Below are positions 24,281 through 37,392 of a stretch of 64,000 nt of DNA, in pieces; the first letter of the stretch is position 1; each line of letters opens with the position of its first letter. Below the pieces are notes generated by a model. That model had not been told where the DNA came from. It searched no databases and saw nothing but the letters and a program-made list of their open reading frames with translations. The stretch lies in contig CM031857.1 in assembly GCA_018697195.1 (NCBI GenBank), forward strand, positions 94,126,617 through 94,190,616, read 5' to 3'. This stretch comes from Certhia americana (Eukaryota; Chordata; Aves; Passeriformes; Certhiidae). The translations under genes and the position numbers were made by a program.

Positions 24281-27200
24281 TCTGAGTCAGACCTGTAAAT
24301 CTCAAATCTTTGCTACTATATGTGAAAGAGACTATTTTCTATTTTTTTTACTGAATCCAAGATTCCTTCTCCTATCTCTGTCTGCATCTGTAAGGATGTA
24401 AAATGCTTCACTTTGAATGATTGCACTGTATTGAATTTGGGTTCAGGTTTTCCTGGAGCAATAAATCCCCATTTATTAAAATCCATGTGATACAGTTAAT
24501 TCTGTGTGTAATACCAGTTTCTATCTTCAAAATGTAGTCCCCTACATTTGTAGAAATCACTGTTTTAGGCCATTATCATTTACAGGTGCTTTTAGGATAT
24601 ATGATTTTTTTCCCTGATCTATACAAGTTGTGAAATAAATCAGAAGATATACAGCCAATATAAAATAATTCTCCTCTTTTGAAAAGAAATTAAAATTATC
24701 CTTGTACCACCATGAATACTATAACTAGCTTTATATTGCTTGTATTATCATTGCTTCATCATTGTTTCTAATATTATTCCTTTTGGTTACACAATGAATG
24801 AGGGGAAAATGAAACAGTGTCTTATAACCTTATGGCATAATAATGATTCTTGTACACAGCTAATAAACATGTCTCTTAACTCTGTCAATCTCATAGATTT
24901 TATATCTATTAAATATGCTTAGTGGTAGCATTACATATATATTTCACATTTTTTCTACATGTATTTAGAGATTTTTCTTAACTGGTAAATTAAGATGAAT
25001 TATTTTCACGTCTTCTATAGAAGTATACGAATCCCACATTTAAAAAAAAAATGCTTTATGGGAATGTAGTCAAGATTTATTAAGACAACATTTCCAAATA
25101 GTTTGTTACAATACAATTTAAAACAACATTGTAAAGGTGAAGTAGGCAATTTTCAAGTGTTTTGTTGGGCACTAACCCTTTCCCCTCTGTACATTATAGC
25201 CCTTTAATCTTGAATTGTACCCTAGCAATATTTTAAAATGGTGATTCTCAGAAGGGAACATTGTTTCCAACAGTTTTATCTTTTTAAAAAATACATAAAA
25301 AAAGTAGAGAAAAATCACAAAACTTGCATATTTTATTTCCTAATTTTACAGAAATTATAAACTTAGGAGTGAGAAGCCTGTTTACGCACAATGAAGCACA
25401 TAAAAGCAGTGTAATCTAAATGGAAGAAATTGATGTTTAGTATTGAATAAGCACATTGATTTTTATACTGAGAAAAGAAAATAGCTTTACTGAATACAGT
25501 CAAAAGGAAATGAGGTATTTTCTTTGAAGTATATAATATGATGATCTGATAAACACATAATCTCCTCAACAAGCAGATGCCAACATGTACACTGCAAAAA
25601 GAAACCCAAACAGTGTCCCAATAATTAGAACAGATACCCTGTGCTTCATTATTCACTGCCACCAGCATCACTTCATCTTTTTACTAAGAAGAGCAATAAA
25701 AATGATTGAAATGAAGAGTACATCACAGTGAACAAATAGTATGTTTTTTATAAACAATATAGTCAATGATTTATAGGTTGAAGGTTTTGGTGGGTTTTTT
25801 TTGTTATTTTTAAAATTTTTTTAGTTCTTCCACGTGAGGAGACTTTCCAGAAGATTATAGCATAGGTTTTGCAGCAGCAAATGCATTTGACAAATTTAGG
25901 AGCAGTGTAAGGTAGCTAACACCTACAAAGGCTATGCTGTCACAAAAGGAACTGTCAACTTTTAGAAGAACTATGAAATGCATCCTGTGTTAGTGTTGTG
26001 TTAGTGTTCATATTTGTTTTCCAATAGGTAGATGCCAGTTCTGTCCTTTGTGGAAATTTGAGGTGATGGTCCTTTTATCCTTTTGCTTTACAGCCCCCTT
26101 GTTACAGCCCTCGAGTGTTGGTTTGATGATTACTGCACTGTGTTAAGAATCCCAGGAGACAAAAAACTGGTAAACAGGTGAACTGACAAATGTCTTTGAA
26201 TCTTATTTGAGGAAGTAGCATTGCTTTGTCTAAATATTCTGTTATTCTTTTAAGTAAGAGCTCAAGGTAGCAGTCATACTCTGAAACAGTCCTTGTGAAC
26301 CCACTTCATTGCCATGGTAAAAAATTTGTCATTTAGCATTTCTTTCTTCTGAAATATATAAAAAAAGATCTAATGTCCTGTTAGATTGCTAATTCTGACC
26401 TTGTTAATAGCATTCTTCATGAGTAAAAAGAAAAGAAGCACTTAATGAATAAAAAGGAAATACTCTTTGGAGATGTCCTAGCTGTCATTATTAAGCTTAA
26501 CATATAACACCAATAAAAAACAAAAAAACTAACAAACCATAAAAAAAGAAAACCATTCCCCAAAAAGAAAACACAGCACCAGAACATAGTGTCATCCATT
26601 TACCAAAATACATATCATTTCCATGGCTACCAAATAAAATGGAAACTTTGGAAGTTTTATCACGACTTGAGGTATTTTAACTGTACACATGATAGATTTG
26701 TAGATGTGTTTATTTGAGGATAGTCAGCAAAATACATCATGTTAAATTTGAATGCAGGTTAGAATGTAACTAGTCACAAGGGGTTTTTCTACATTGGATA
26801 TTTTGGGAAGATTTGTTATCTCTTTTTTTTGTAGACATAGGATCTCTCACAAATTGAAATTGAAATGAAATTACACCTAATGATATGTTTACATATCAAA
26901 ATCTCTGTTTTTTCCCTCTGTTGAGGAAAACACAGAAGAAAGGTTAAACAAGTTTCCAGCTATCGATTTAAAAAAATAAACTGAAGTCCAGTTCCTTAAT
27001 AACTGAGTAAGCAGCTATGCCCCTGTCCCAAAAAGGATAATTTGGGGGGTTATGTATATATTAAAACTGTAGATAAAATAGCTGTAAAATTATTATAGCT
27101 AGAAATGCAGAAAATGAGTGCTGATTGAACAAAATTAACACAGGTCCTTTAAACAGATCAGGATGGTTTTGTCAGCTTTTTGTTATCTGACCAGGAATCA

Positions 27201-28316
27201 GTGTAAAGGACTTAGACTATGACCTACACATTTTATGGATATTTAGTGAAATAACTGTATTTTTAAAATTAAACAAGCAAATACATCCTGCCACTGCCCT
27301 CTCTGCTACTCCCAACTATGAATTAAGTGGATTTCTTTTCAAGTTGGAGTCATTCCCTTTAGAGCACTGAATGTTAGCGGTTTCTTCTAGAACTGACCTA
27401 AAGATATACCGAGGGTTCTTGTGTCTATTGCACTACTTTTAGTTCTTTCCACAAATAATTCTGGGTTCAATTTCACTTAAATTAGGTCACAGTTTCTCTA
27501 ATAGTCTTGTCTTTTATTTTCATTTCTTATAATTTGAATTTTAAGCTCATAATATCCTCAAATAGATAATGAGATACCATTAGAGAAATGGTCACGGCCC
27601 AATGCATATTTTATGAATGAATGATTACTTCTCCTAGCCTGTGATCATTAAAGGAATATGCACACAGTTTTAGTTGTGAACCTTCAATACCCATATAAAA
27701 AGTAACGAAACTGTTACAGTAGTAATTTGATAGCAATTTCATTTTAACTTTTAAACTATTCTCAGATCACTATTACCGCTAATGGACTTAGATTATCCAC
27801 TACCAAGTTTGAGTCCAAATATGAAGTGCTGCACAAAACATCTAAGTACTGTTTAGTACAAAAATAAACACATAGCATTAGAAATTTAATCAATTGAAAT
27901 AGAGAGATACCCTTTCCTGACTTTGGGATGTATTTTTTATCCTAATTTATAATTTTCTTGATATTATTGCCTGTTTTTTAATTTAATTATTTTCCAATGG
28001 ACTGCTTGGCATCAGTGTTTTAAAGGGGTCTGGATCAAAATCTTTATTCAAAATGCAGAATTGGCCTCCATGAAAATATATTGTTTAGTTCTTTGATTTG
28101 TTGTAAGGTTAGGGATCCGATATTCAAGATTAGTTTCAGATTCAGGCTTTTTGGTATCAAAATAGGAAATCAGGAAATATATCTAGGGAAATAGATTATA
28201 ACATATAAGATTAAACATAGAATCTGTAACACAAGTTAAATAGATACAAGTTTAATCTGAACAAAAGAACTAAAGAGATTGTCCTATTACTGTTGAGTAC
28301 AAGTCCATGCCAATGA

Positions 28317-28343
28317 GGGGTGGGGGGGCAAGGAGGGGAAGGG
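28317..28343 (+). other. G-quadruplex-type motif
   Basis: Four G runs (4, 7, 4 and 3 G) are separated by loops of 1, 6 and 2 bases within 27 bases of an otherwise AT-rich stretch. This fits the usual G3+N1-7 pattern. No gene or promoter is evident beside it. Confidence 0.6.
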
Positions 28344-28854
28344 AAGGCTTGAACTTAATTTGAATACAAACTAATGCCTTTGTTCAACTAAAATCTGTTA
28401 GCATTTAAAATACTAAAATTTTAAAATATTTAAAATACATTAGCATTTCCAACTTCCAACTTTAATAGAATGTCAATAATTCATTAAATTAAAATCACAA
28501 TATTTTAAGTGAAGTAAGGGAATAAACACACAATAAAAACCCAATCTGTTAATAAAACCTAGTGTCATTCTCCTTTCCTTTGCAAAATTCTGTACATAAA
28601 CAGAATTGGAAAAAAAAATACTGTCATATACATAAGAATTTTGGAATTTTTACAAATACTGGCAGTTCATTGTATATTTACCAGTTTCAGATATGGCAGG
28701 TGGCAACAATATTTTTTTAGACTTTTAAAATAATTATTCAATTATAAACTTGATCTGATTTCTACTAGCTTAATGTCCCATTTAACTCAAAGTTATATGG
28801 GTGCCTCTGAAACCCACATAATAGAGGTTAAATTTTACCTAATAAAATTCCAGT

Positions 28855-28890
28855 TTATTATTATTATTACTATTATTATTATTATTCCAG
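28855..28890. repeat. (ATT)n microsatellite
   Basis: Interrupted TTA/ATT triplets, with the flanking word 'ccagtttattatta' duplicated on both sides (28851 and 28889), which suggests that slippage also copied the flank. Confidence 0.85.
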
Positions 28891-29328
28891 TTTATTATTA
28901 TAGTCTGCATAATATATTGTCTATACACTTTTTTACAGTGAAGAAATCTTAGGGAGTTTTGTTTGTTTGCGTGTTTGCTTGTCTGTTTTATTCAGATACT
29001 TTCTACAAAGAATAAGAGTAGTTGATCCATACTGCAAAATTCTGCAGATACATAAGAATACAAAGTTCCACCATAGTGCATAGACTGTGAATTTATCATT
29101 ACACTGTATCTTCCAGTTCAATCATTATCATGTTCTGTAAAATAAGCCTCACAAATAAAACACAAAACTTAGAGGTAAAAACAGGTGATGCTTAAACTAG
29201 TGCTGTGCAGCTTATCTGAAAGCTATCTATTCCAAATATCTTATTCTGAAGTCACTGAGACTTCTCTGCTGGCAATAAACACATCATTCATAAACAATTC
29301 CAGGCAGCAGAATTGTTCCTGTTACTTT

Positions 29329-29351
29329 AAAAAAAAAAAAAAAAAAAAAAA
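29329..29351. repeat. poly-A tract (A23)
   Basis: An uninterrupted A23 with no recognisable retroposon body to its left. Length is likely to be polymorphic. Confidence 0.9.
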
Positions 29352-30394
29352 TCCATTATTTCTTCAAAGAGTTTTCATTTTTGGAAAGCAACAGGTTTCA
29401 AATGAATGTCAGTTGCAAGCACAAAAAAACCCCATGCACTTCTTCATTTAGAAACCAACAAACAAACAAAAAGAAAGAAAAAATATGTTAAGGATATCTT
29501 GTCCACTACTGTAGGAAATAACCACAATTAAACTACAGGGAAATAGTTTTACGTGTGGAACTATTAACCTGGCACGTTTATTACTGTGATTCAGTCTGTT
29601 AGAAAGAGAGTTAAATGTAAAATACTAGAATGAGGAGAGGAGAGGTAATTAGAAGTGTAGCCATTTTGAAGAAAGATATTTTAGATGCTCCCCACTAAGT
29701 AAAATTAGTTCACAAAAATATATTCTGTAGGGCTCAAATATGTGAACTTGGAATACAACTGGTTTGATCTCTCCTGAAAGAATGATCATCATACATGTAG
29801 AAATGGTCTTGATCTCCTGAGACTGGACTCCCGTTAGGTTTCCATTGCTGCTAAAGATTATCCAACAGGGATATATATCCAACAGTCTGAGCCAACAGGG
29901 GAAAAAAAAACATATGAGTGCACATCTGCTTACATACACATACCTTCATTTGATTTAAGGGGCTTGAACCTGTAAGCCTAAACTCCAGTGAAAAGCTTTA
30001 ATGGCTCATGGGAGGCTAACCGTCATTTTTCTCTGTTAAGGAACTGACAGTGCTACTTGACTTCTGTCAAATAACTTGATAGCAGAATTGTTCCCAAAGA
30101 TGATTAAATGTTTTAGGGAAGGGAAGGTCTATGAGCTAAAATAAAGTTGATTTTTCTTTTCTGCTGAGAAACAGTTTAGAGAGGGATTATTGTGAAAAAA
30201 GATTGAGACATAGGTTAAGAGAAAAAGAAAGATTAGGCATCTTTTTATATGACATATAAATCTGTAGCATTATCAGAGTTCTAGCAGTTAAATTATTCCA
30301 TAGTTGTGTACATTATAAACATATAAACTGATGCACCAGTTTATCTGAAAAAAATCACCACGATTCTTTTTGACCGGTTCTTTGTTTCATCGGG

Positions 30395-30455
30395 TTTGTT
30401 TGTTTGTTTGTTTTGTTCTGTTGTTTGCTTTTTTGTTTTGTTTTGTTTTGTTTTC
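30395..30455. repeat. (TTTG)n / (TTTTG)n tract
   Basis: Repeated GTTT units become GTTTT units, about 60 bp in all. A simple repeat. Confidence 0.9.
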
Positions 30456-31246
30456 CCAAATAAATTTGGATTTGAAAACAGACAAAATTATGAAAATCTA
30501 GCAAAGATATAAAATACTTATAAAACTATCTAGTGTATTTATATATTACAAGTTAATAATTCAACTTATGATCCTTGTTGAAGCTAAGTATTATTTGTTA
30601 CCTGTGGGTAATGTAGATAAAGTAGGAACAGTCATAAAAGACTTCTTACTATTAACATGTGACTTACATTACTATTGTAAGATTGTTAGAATTGACCTCT
30701 ACTTCTACTTATTCATCAAATATAGATCAAGGAATCTCTTTCTCCTTTTACTTAATTTGTGTTTAGTCCACCAGAGTTAAACAAGAATATTTACAAAATA
30801 TAAAGTTGTACATGTGAATGCTTATATAGAATTGAAGCAATGTGCAATTATAGATTAAAAATAAAATATTGCTAGCTAAAATGTCTTAACAGTTATTTGC
30901 CCAAGTAGTTAATGAAACCCATTTGAAATGTTATCATGATACTTTTGGCCTACAAAATACTTTAACAGTGCTTTAGACAGGAGTTGCAGGGTGGAGGAGG
31001 GGGCACAGTTATTTTAGCTGGGGTTTCATGTTTTGGTTGTTTTTTTTTTGATTTGGGTTTTTTCTGTTTTCTGTGGAAATACCCTAATTATAACTTTTTT
31101 CTTAACAATATTATGATGACCCATAATTTGGCATTACTTTGTGTATCAAATGACCTGCACAATGTCCTTTAGAGGAATTCCATTAATTGGAAAGATTGGG
31201 ATGCCTAAATCTCAGGATAAAAGTTTCACTGTGCTACATCAAGCCG

Positions 31247-31410
31247 TAACATAGAATCACAGAAATATAGAATAGTGAGGGTTGGAGGAGACCCTAGAGA
31301 TCATCTAGTTCTAACCCCTCTGCCATGGAAAAAGACACAACCACAACCTACATCTCTACCTAAATCACAATATTCTTCAGGGATACCATGAAGGAATATA
31401 TCTAATAATA
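31247..31410 (-). mobile_element. CR1 LINE 3'-end fragment
   Basis: On the plus strand it begins CATAGAATCACAGAA, the reverse of a CR1 terminus, and continues 'gggttggaggagaccctaga' and 'catctagttctaacccctct', the usual reverse-complement CR1 3' end. Only about 160 bp remain. Confidence 0.85.
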
Positions 31411-33849
31411 TGGCATGCCATCACTGTGCCATGACAATAATTATAAAAAAATAAGCATAAATTTTGTATTAGTATCTTTAAAAAAAAAAAAAAAAATCAG
31501 ATTACATTAAAAAGTATTTTTTCTGTTTTTAAAAAATATTTTAGAAGCATACTTAAGCAGTAGAATTGCAGGTATCTATGCCATTGATCATTTAATGTGC
31601 TAGCTGCAAATAATTTACCTAAATATGGTTAGATGAAAGCAGCATGCTTTCACTCTTACATCTACATAATTTTGTATTCTTCTGGTGTCAGCCTCTAGGT
31701 TCTCATTGCCAAGAGCAATTCTTTCTTTTTCTTTTTTCTTTCTTTTCCCCTTCAGTTTAAGAACACGGGAAGTACAAACTATCAATTCTTCACAGGTACA
31801 GAACAAACTGCCTCTAAAACGTTCTTTTAATAACTTATTCAGGGAAAATAGCCTTTCAGTCAAGGATTCCTCTAATTGTGTTGGATTTACTTGACATTTT
31901 TCTAGGATCTTAAGAAGTGATGAGGAAACTGAATTTGACAGTAAAGTGAAATTTTTGACATTCACTTGGTCTCTAGTGAAGTTAAAATACTACTATTGAA
32001 GAACTACTACCTCTCAGGATGCTGCAATTATTTTCTCAACATTTTTTATTTGCTGAATAAGTGATGCAGATATCCTTCCCTTACAAAGCTTCTGGCAACA
32101 AATTGCTTCTTTTATTATAGAGAAGAATCATAAGTAATACAGACCAGACAAAGGGAAGATGGGACATTGCTGAATTACTGAAGCAGATGAATAGAATTAA
32201 TCTTGAAATTATTCTCTGAAGAGAACAATCAGGTAACTGTTAAATAAGCATCTGTTTCACAGTATGCAGTTTCTAGTAAAATTGTGTAATTTATACAGTA
32301 TTACAAATTGCTTTTTCCAGTCTACTTTAAAGTTCAAGGTTGCAGGACTAATATATAAGGAGCTATTCCTGTCAGTGCTTGGCTTGAGACTCATTCTGTG
32401 GCACAGAAGCCCAGATTTAAGACAGTGTAAAATCAGGTCACTTTTATTCAAAATTATCAAACCAGTTGCCATCTTACTACTTTAATATTCAATACAGGCT
32501 AATGAGAAATTCCTCATATATTTTATTTATCCAAATACTCGTATTCCTACTGTTTTTCTTCCATCTTTCCTCATTGTCTCAGGGGTATTAGAGGAACATT
32601 CATATAGATAACTCAAAGACCTAACATTGTCAAAACTATTTTTACCATGTAGCTGTGCAAGATGTTTCCTCAAAAGTAAGTTTATGCAGAAACCACATGT
32701 CAGAGGAGTCACTTTTGTGGGGCTTCTCCCCACTGAGCAGGTTCAGGTGGTCTTCTAAGGTCCATTTCTGAAGGAATTTTTTCCTATAGATCTTCTACTG
32801 GAATATTTTGATGTCTGCATGCACTTTAATGCCAAATTACACTGCTTTTTTTTGCGTAAATGTAGAGTAGACAGGTGAAATATTTTGTGTATCTTTCAGT
32901 GATTGGCATAGTTTTCTAGATTCTGAAGTACTGTCATATATGACATTTCATGAGTGTACAGATGTTTGCATCTAACATCACCATTTATATACAGTAGCAA
33001 TTTATGGAGAAACCTAAGGGTATAAATCAGCATTCCCTAAAGTAAATATCCTGTGAGATCAAATGCCCAGGCTCTGCTATCGTTATGCCTGGAAGGTAGA
33101 CACACAGTGAGACCTGAATACTCAGTTATCAGTCAAAATGTCTAAGGGTTTAAAGATTTTCTTATATATTTATTTATGTTCAAAAATCCCTAAATTTCTT
33201 TTTCAATTTCATTTTTGTAACAAAGATTGAACAAAGTGTTTACTTTTCCATCATATTTGTTTAATAAACAGGAAATCTGTCTATTTTCAATAAGAAGGCA
33301 CACTTTCAAAATTTTAAGAATAGTGAAAAAGACACATTTTCTTATTTAGAAGACAATAGGCCAAATTGCTATTTGTGATGAGAAAGTCAGGCTCAAGAGA
33401 AGGAAATGTGGCTATTGCCACTTACTTCTGCTGAATATGCAAGTGTTCTTGCCATTAATATCAGTGAAGCTGAACACATACAGATGAGAAAACTCATGCT
33501 CATATTACTTATTCATAATATTTTGTTTTATTGCTACTTAAAATATGCATCCTTACTTTGGAAAAAAAGATTATATGCTTCACGCATGATAAAATGCTTG
33601 AAAGGAAAACCAGAGTAGTTCTTATTAGTATCTCTCACCACCTGAATGGGCTGTTTTTCTAAATATATAGAAAATGTTCCCAGTGATGCTAACAGATCTA
33701 ATAATAAAGCAATAAGTATCAAAGATGGTAGGATAATGTTAAATTAGGAAACATTTTTAAATATTGGTGTGTTCTGACATTGTGAAGATACAAACATTGA
33801 AAAAGCTGGTTGGGTTATTGTGCAAGCTCCATCACAAAATATGTTTCTA
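31411..33849. other. AT-rich non-coding stretch
   Basis: A17 lies at 31480-31496. The frame of 116 codons on the minus strand (31615-31965) has an A-rich Lys/Glu tract and no recognisable motif. About two such frames are expected by chance in 64 kb of this composition. No gene called. Confidence 0.6.
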
Positions 33850-33936
33850 ATACATCAGGCAAACACCTGCCAAGAGTGACACAGAGTTTTCTTTGGATAG
33901 AGAGATGGACTAGATACCACTTGAAGGTCCCAAGGT
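33850..33936 (+). mobile_element. Short ancient CR1 3' remnant
   Basis: 'atcaggcaaacacctgcca' followed by 'gatggactagataccacttg' and 'aaggtccc' mirrors the end of older CR1 subfamilies. It is heavily diverged and lacks the terminal octamer. Confidence 0.6.
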
Positions 33937-36900
33937 AACTGCAAATATAAATAAAAGATAATTTTAATGGAAGTAAATGCTATTCTTTAAATAGAAGCAG
34001 TTCTCTTGTCACATTTTAAATAATTTTATTATTTATAGCTCAGTTCAAAGTAGTTTTAAAAAGTTATGTGGCTTTAAAGATCAAACTGGAACAAAAACCT
34101 TCTGGAACACTTCTGAAAATACCCTTGGATTTATCATGTAATCTTTGCTTAAAAATTAAACTCTTAAATTAAACAGTGTTTTGTGTTTATGAAGTACAGA
34201 TTTTAATTTGGAAATAAATAGGAATCTCATGTAATTTTAAATAGTTTATCTACATTTTTAAAAAACAGACAAAGATGAAAAATACTGTGGAGGGTTTTAG
34301 GTTTGGCAAATTCATAAGTTTTATCAATTAGTGAGAAATTAAACATATATTTATAACCTATCTTAAAGAATGTTTCTATGTGATGTTGTGAATAAAAGTG
34401 AGTTCTCATTTTCAGTTTCTAGGTTTTTAACTTTTTATTCTATCACTACACATTGTCCCACTGCAATATTTTAATTTGTGTGAGGATGACTAATTCATGC
34501 TTCAGGAGTTCTGCCAGTTAAAAACAAAGAATTGCAACTTATATTTTGTTTAAAAATTTCTTGTGAATGTTCCTGTTACTAGATGACTAATTGCCTTAAA
34601 TATATTCCTCTGTGGAAGAAGTCAACTTCTGGGAATTCCATCCCAAGAAATCCCAATACTAATCTATAAGTGGTACTACAAACATTAGTCAAGTAACCTA
34701 GTAGCTATCGTAGATTTTTAGCAATAGGATTTGGCTTGGATATAGGCAGCAGTTCTAAGTCTTTAATATAAAAGATTTGAAGCCTCATTCCCAATACCTG
34801 TCTAGGTTCTATAGAGGAGTATTTCAGAGAATAATATTGTCCAACTTCTTACTGAAGGTATTTCGAAGACAGAAATATGTGGACACTTGACTCAGAGAAT
34901 GAATATATGATATAAATTTAATTCAGTCTTAAAGCCAATCATTTGGTAATAAAGTTCCATGACTTTTTGTTTCGTCCAGGTTTTTGGAACTGCTTCTCTT
35001 GCTAGAATGTGACTGGTTGAGGGTTTTGAAATAAAAGAAACAAAGTGTATGGTTGCTGTTGTCACCCTTTTTTCAGGTATCTGTGCTGAGTGTCTAACCT
35101 AAGAGACTGCAATCTGTTGAAGAAAGGCAATCTGTGCTTCAGTTCTTATTCTAAAGTCTGGCATTTCATACAGAGTTGTATCCATTACTGTTTTTGAAAC
35201 TTAAAAATAAGACCTGTACCAAGACAAGTATCAGAAACAGGATGAAACCCATGAACTACAACTCCATAATTTTATAATTTACTCTAAAAATAAAGTAGGT
35301 GTCCTCAAAATACTTTCCATGCATGTATTTCATTGCTGAAACCTCTACCATTTAACTTTTTACCTATCAGACTGGAGTTCGCCATTCCTGAATATTTCTG
35401 TCAAGGGAGAAATATATGTCCTATTTTACTTTTTTTAAAAATAGCACAATTTGCCCTTGGTGATGTGTTATTGTTGTTGCCAACATTTTATACCTGTTTT
35501 ATTCATTTATATGGTTTCATGCTTTGCTGAGATATATGCTTTACTCTTTCTTATTTTTTATTACACTATCCATCTTCAATAAGAAGTACCATAATTTATT
35601 CCTAGATATGCAAAGACAGAACCTCATTTGCTCCTGACAGAACTCTAGTTAACAGGAATGAATAAACCACGGGTGTGGGATTCTATCAAACAATAAAATT
35701 TAATAGGAAGAACATTATGGCACTGTAATGGCACCCTGCAGCTTCAACCAATCCATGCCCACTTGGAACAAAATGAGTTGAGTAATTCTACATTGCAATC
35801 CTGTTGCAATGTACAGAACTGTATGTACGCAGAATTTTTCCTGACAAGAAGACTACATCTTGTCCCCAGAGGCAACTGGTATCAGTCACTAGTAAAAAAT
35901 TGTTGGAAGAGACCAACATAGCACTGGCTTTCTTATGACAATGTCTTAGTGTAAAGCAAACTATGCATATTGTGCTTATAGTGTAAAAAGTTTGTTAATT
36001 GCACAGATATTTGCTTTCCTTATTTCTCTTATGAAAATATGTCTGAGCAAAATCTGTTGTGAGAAAATAAGCAGTGATTAGCCTAGTGGGCTAGCTTTTG
36101 CTCAATTGTGTGGAATTTTCAATAAATCTCTGTAATTTTATATTCTTTTCTAATAAGTAAAATTATGTTGCATTTTGGTTTTTTCAGGAGGCAGAAATAC
36201 ACAAGGTACTCAACGCACTCATTTATCAGCTGTTGGTATTGATCTTGTAAATAAGAAAGATATTACACATTTTCTGTTTCTTTTTTTCCTAACTCTCATG
36301 ATTTAGGGACTTCAAGTTGAATTTTCATATCAAAACTGTGAAAGAGAAAAGGCTTCAGGATTAAGGAAAGGATTATAGTTTTCTCCAAAATCTCTCACGG
36401 TAGAAGTCTTCCATCAGATTTTTTTTTGTGAAAAATATGGCCTCTTTGCCAATGTAAACTTCTGCCAATCTAAGCCTCTTGTCTTATGCAACTTTAAAAG
36501 AGAGTCTGTATATGAGAAATTGAGAAGAAAGTCTCTTTTTAGGAAATGAAAAATCAAGTGTTGCATAAAACCATATTTTAATCTTAGCAGTTTCAATGTA
36601 TTAAATAAATTCTGTTTATGCCTTTATAGATAAGATTTTATTTCACTTTCATTATGATCCTTATTTTCAAATCCTAATACAATTTTTTACCCCAGAATTC
36701 CAGTTCTTCATCTACTTACTTATTTTCATGGAAAAAGAGAACTGATTATTTGGAGATTTATTTCCTGTGCAGAATTATTGAGCCTAGTTTAATCAAACCA
36801 GTACATGGTTTGAACACAAAATGCTCACTGTGGTTTTACTTTTGCCATGAAATTTATTATTTAACATTTGAGCCTGTAATTTGCTACCTGGATCACATGC

Positions 36901-37351
36901 TATGAAATTGTTGCTTGGATGACCTCTACTTCTGTGGGGGAATTTCACTTAACCCTCTCAAAAAAGTAATAATGTGATTAAATTAATAACATCTCTAGGC
37001 CCAAGCTTCATCTCCTGAAAACACAAAGAAAGCCCTTTCCTTCTGTGGTATAAAAGGAATATTGATATGGAAGTCCATTGCATTAAATCAGTCTATTTGC
37101 AGCAGAAAGATTTTCCTTATTTTTAAAACTATGATTGTAATGTAATCTCTGACAAAAGAATATATTCTATTTCCATGACTATTTTTAAAACAATAGTCAA
37201 TTTGATAAAGAAAATATAAAGTTAATGGCCTTTTAATAGAACTGCAATTAGCATAATCTCAAGAGCGGATATTCTGTTTCTATGAAACTTCAAGATATGA
37301 GCCTAAAATTTGCACTTATAGATTACCTTAACATAAAGACATACACACACT

Positions 37352-37354
<3 letters not shown>
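33937..37354. other. AT-rich non-coding stretch
   Basis: No gene, RNA gene or recognised repeat. A slightly richer patch near 35640-35890 could not be placed. Confidence 0.65.

Positions 37355-37387
<33 letters not shown>
37355..37387. repeat. (AT)n microsatellite
   Basis: 33 bases of alternating AT preceded by a short (CA)n run at 37343-37350. It is self-complementary and may extrude. Confidence 0.95.

Positions 37388-37392
<5 letters not shown>

Larger units (their letters stand above)
24281..31246. other. Long AT-rich non-coding stretch
   Basis: About 7 kb with no supported gene. It contains a GGGG-rich run at 28317-28343, an interrupted (ATT)n at 28855-28890, A23 at 29329-29351 and a (TTTG)n tract at 30395-30455. 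The longest open frame (102 codons, minus, 25363-25671) is within chance expectation for this composition. Confidence 0.65.

Noticed and set aside
31615..31965. 116-codon minus-strand open frame as a gene
   Set aside because: With roughly 7% stop codons per random codon at this AT content, about two frames of this length are expected by chance in six frames of 64 kb. The peptide has no recognisable motif and a low-complexity Lys/Glu run.
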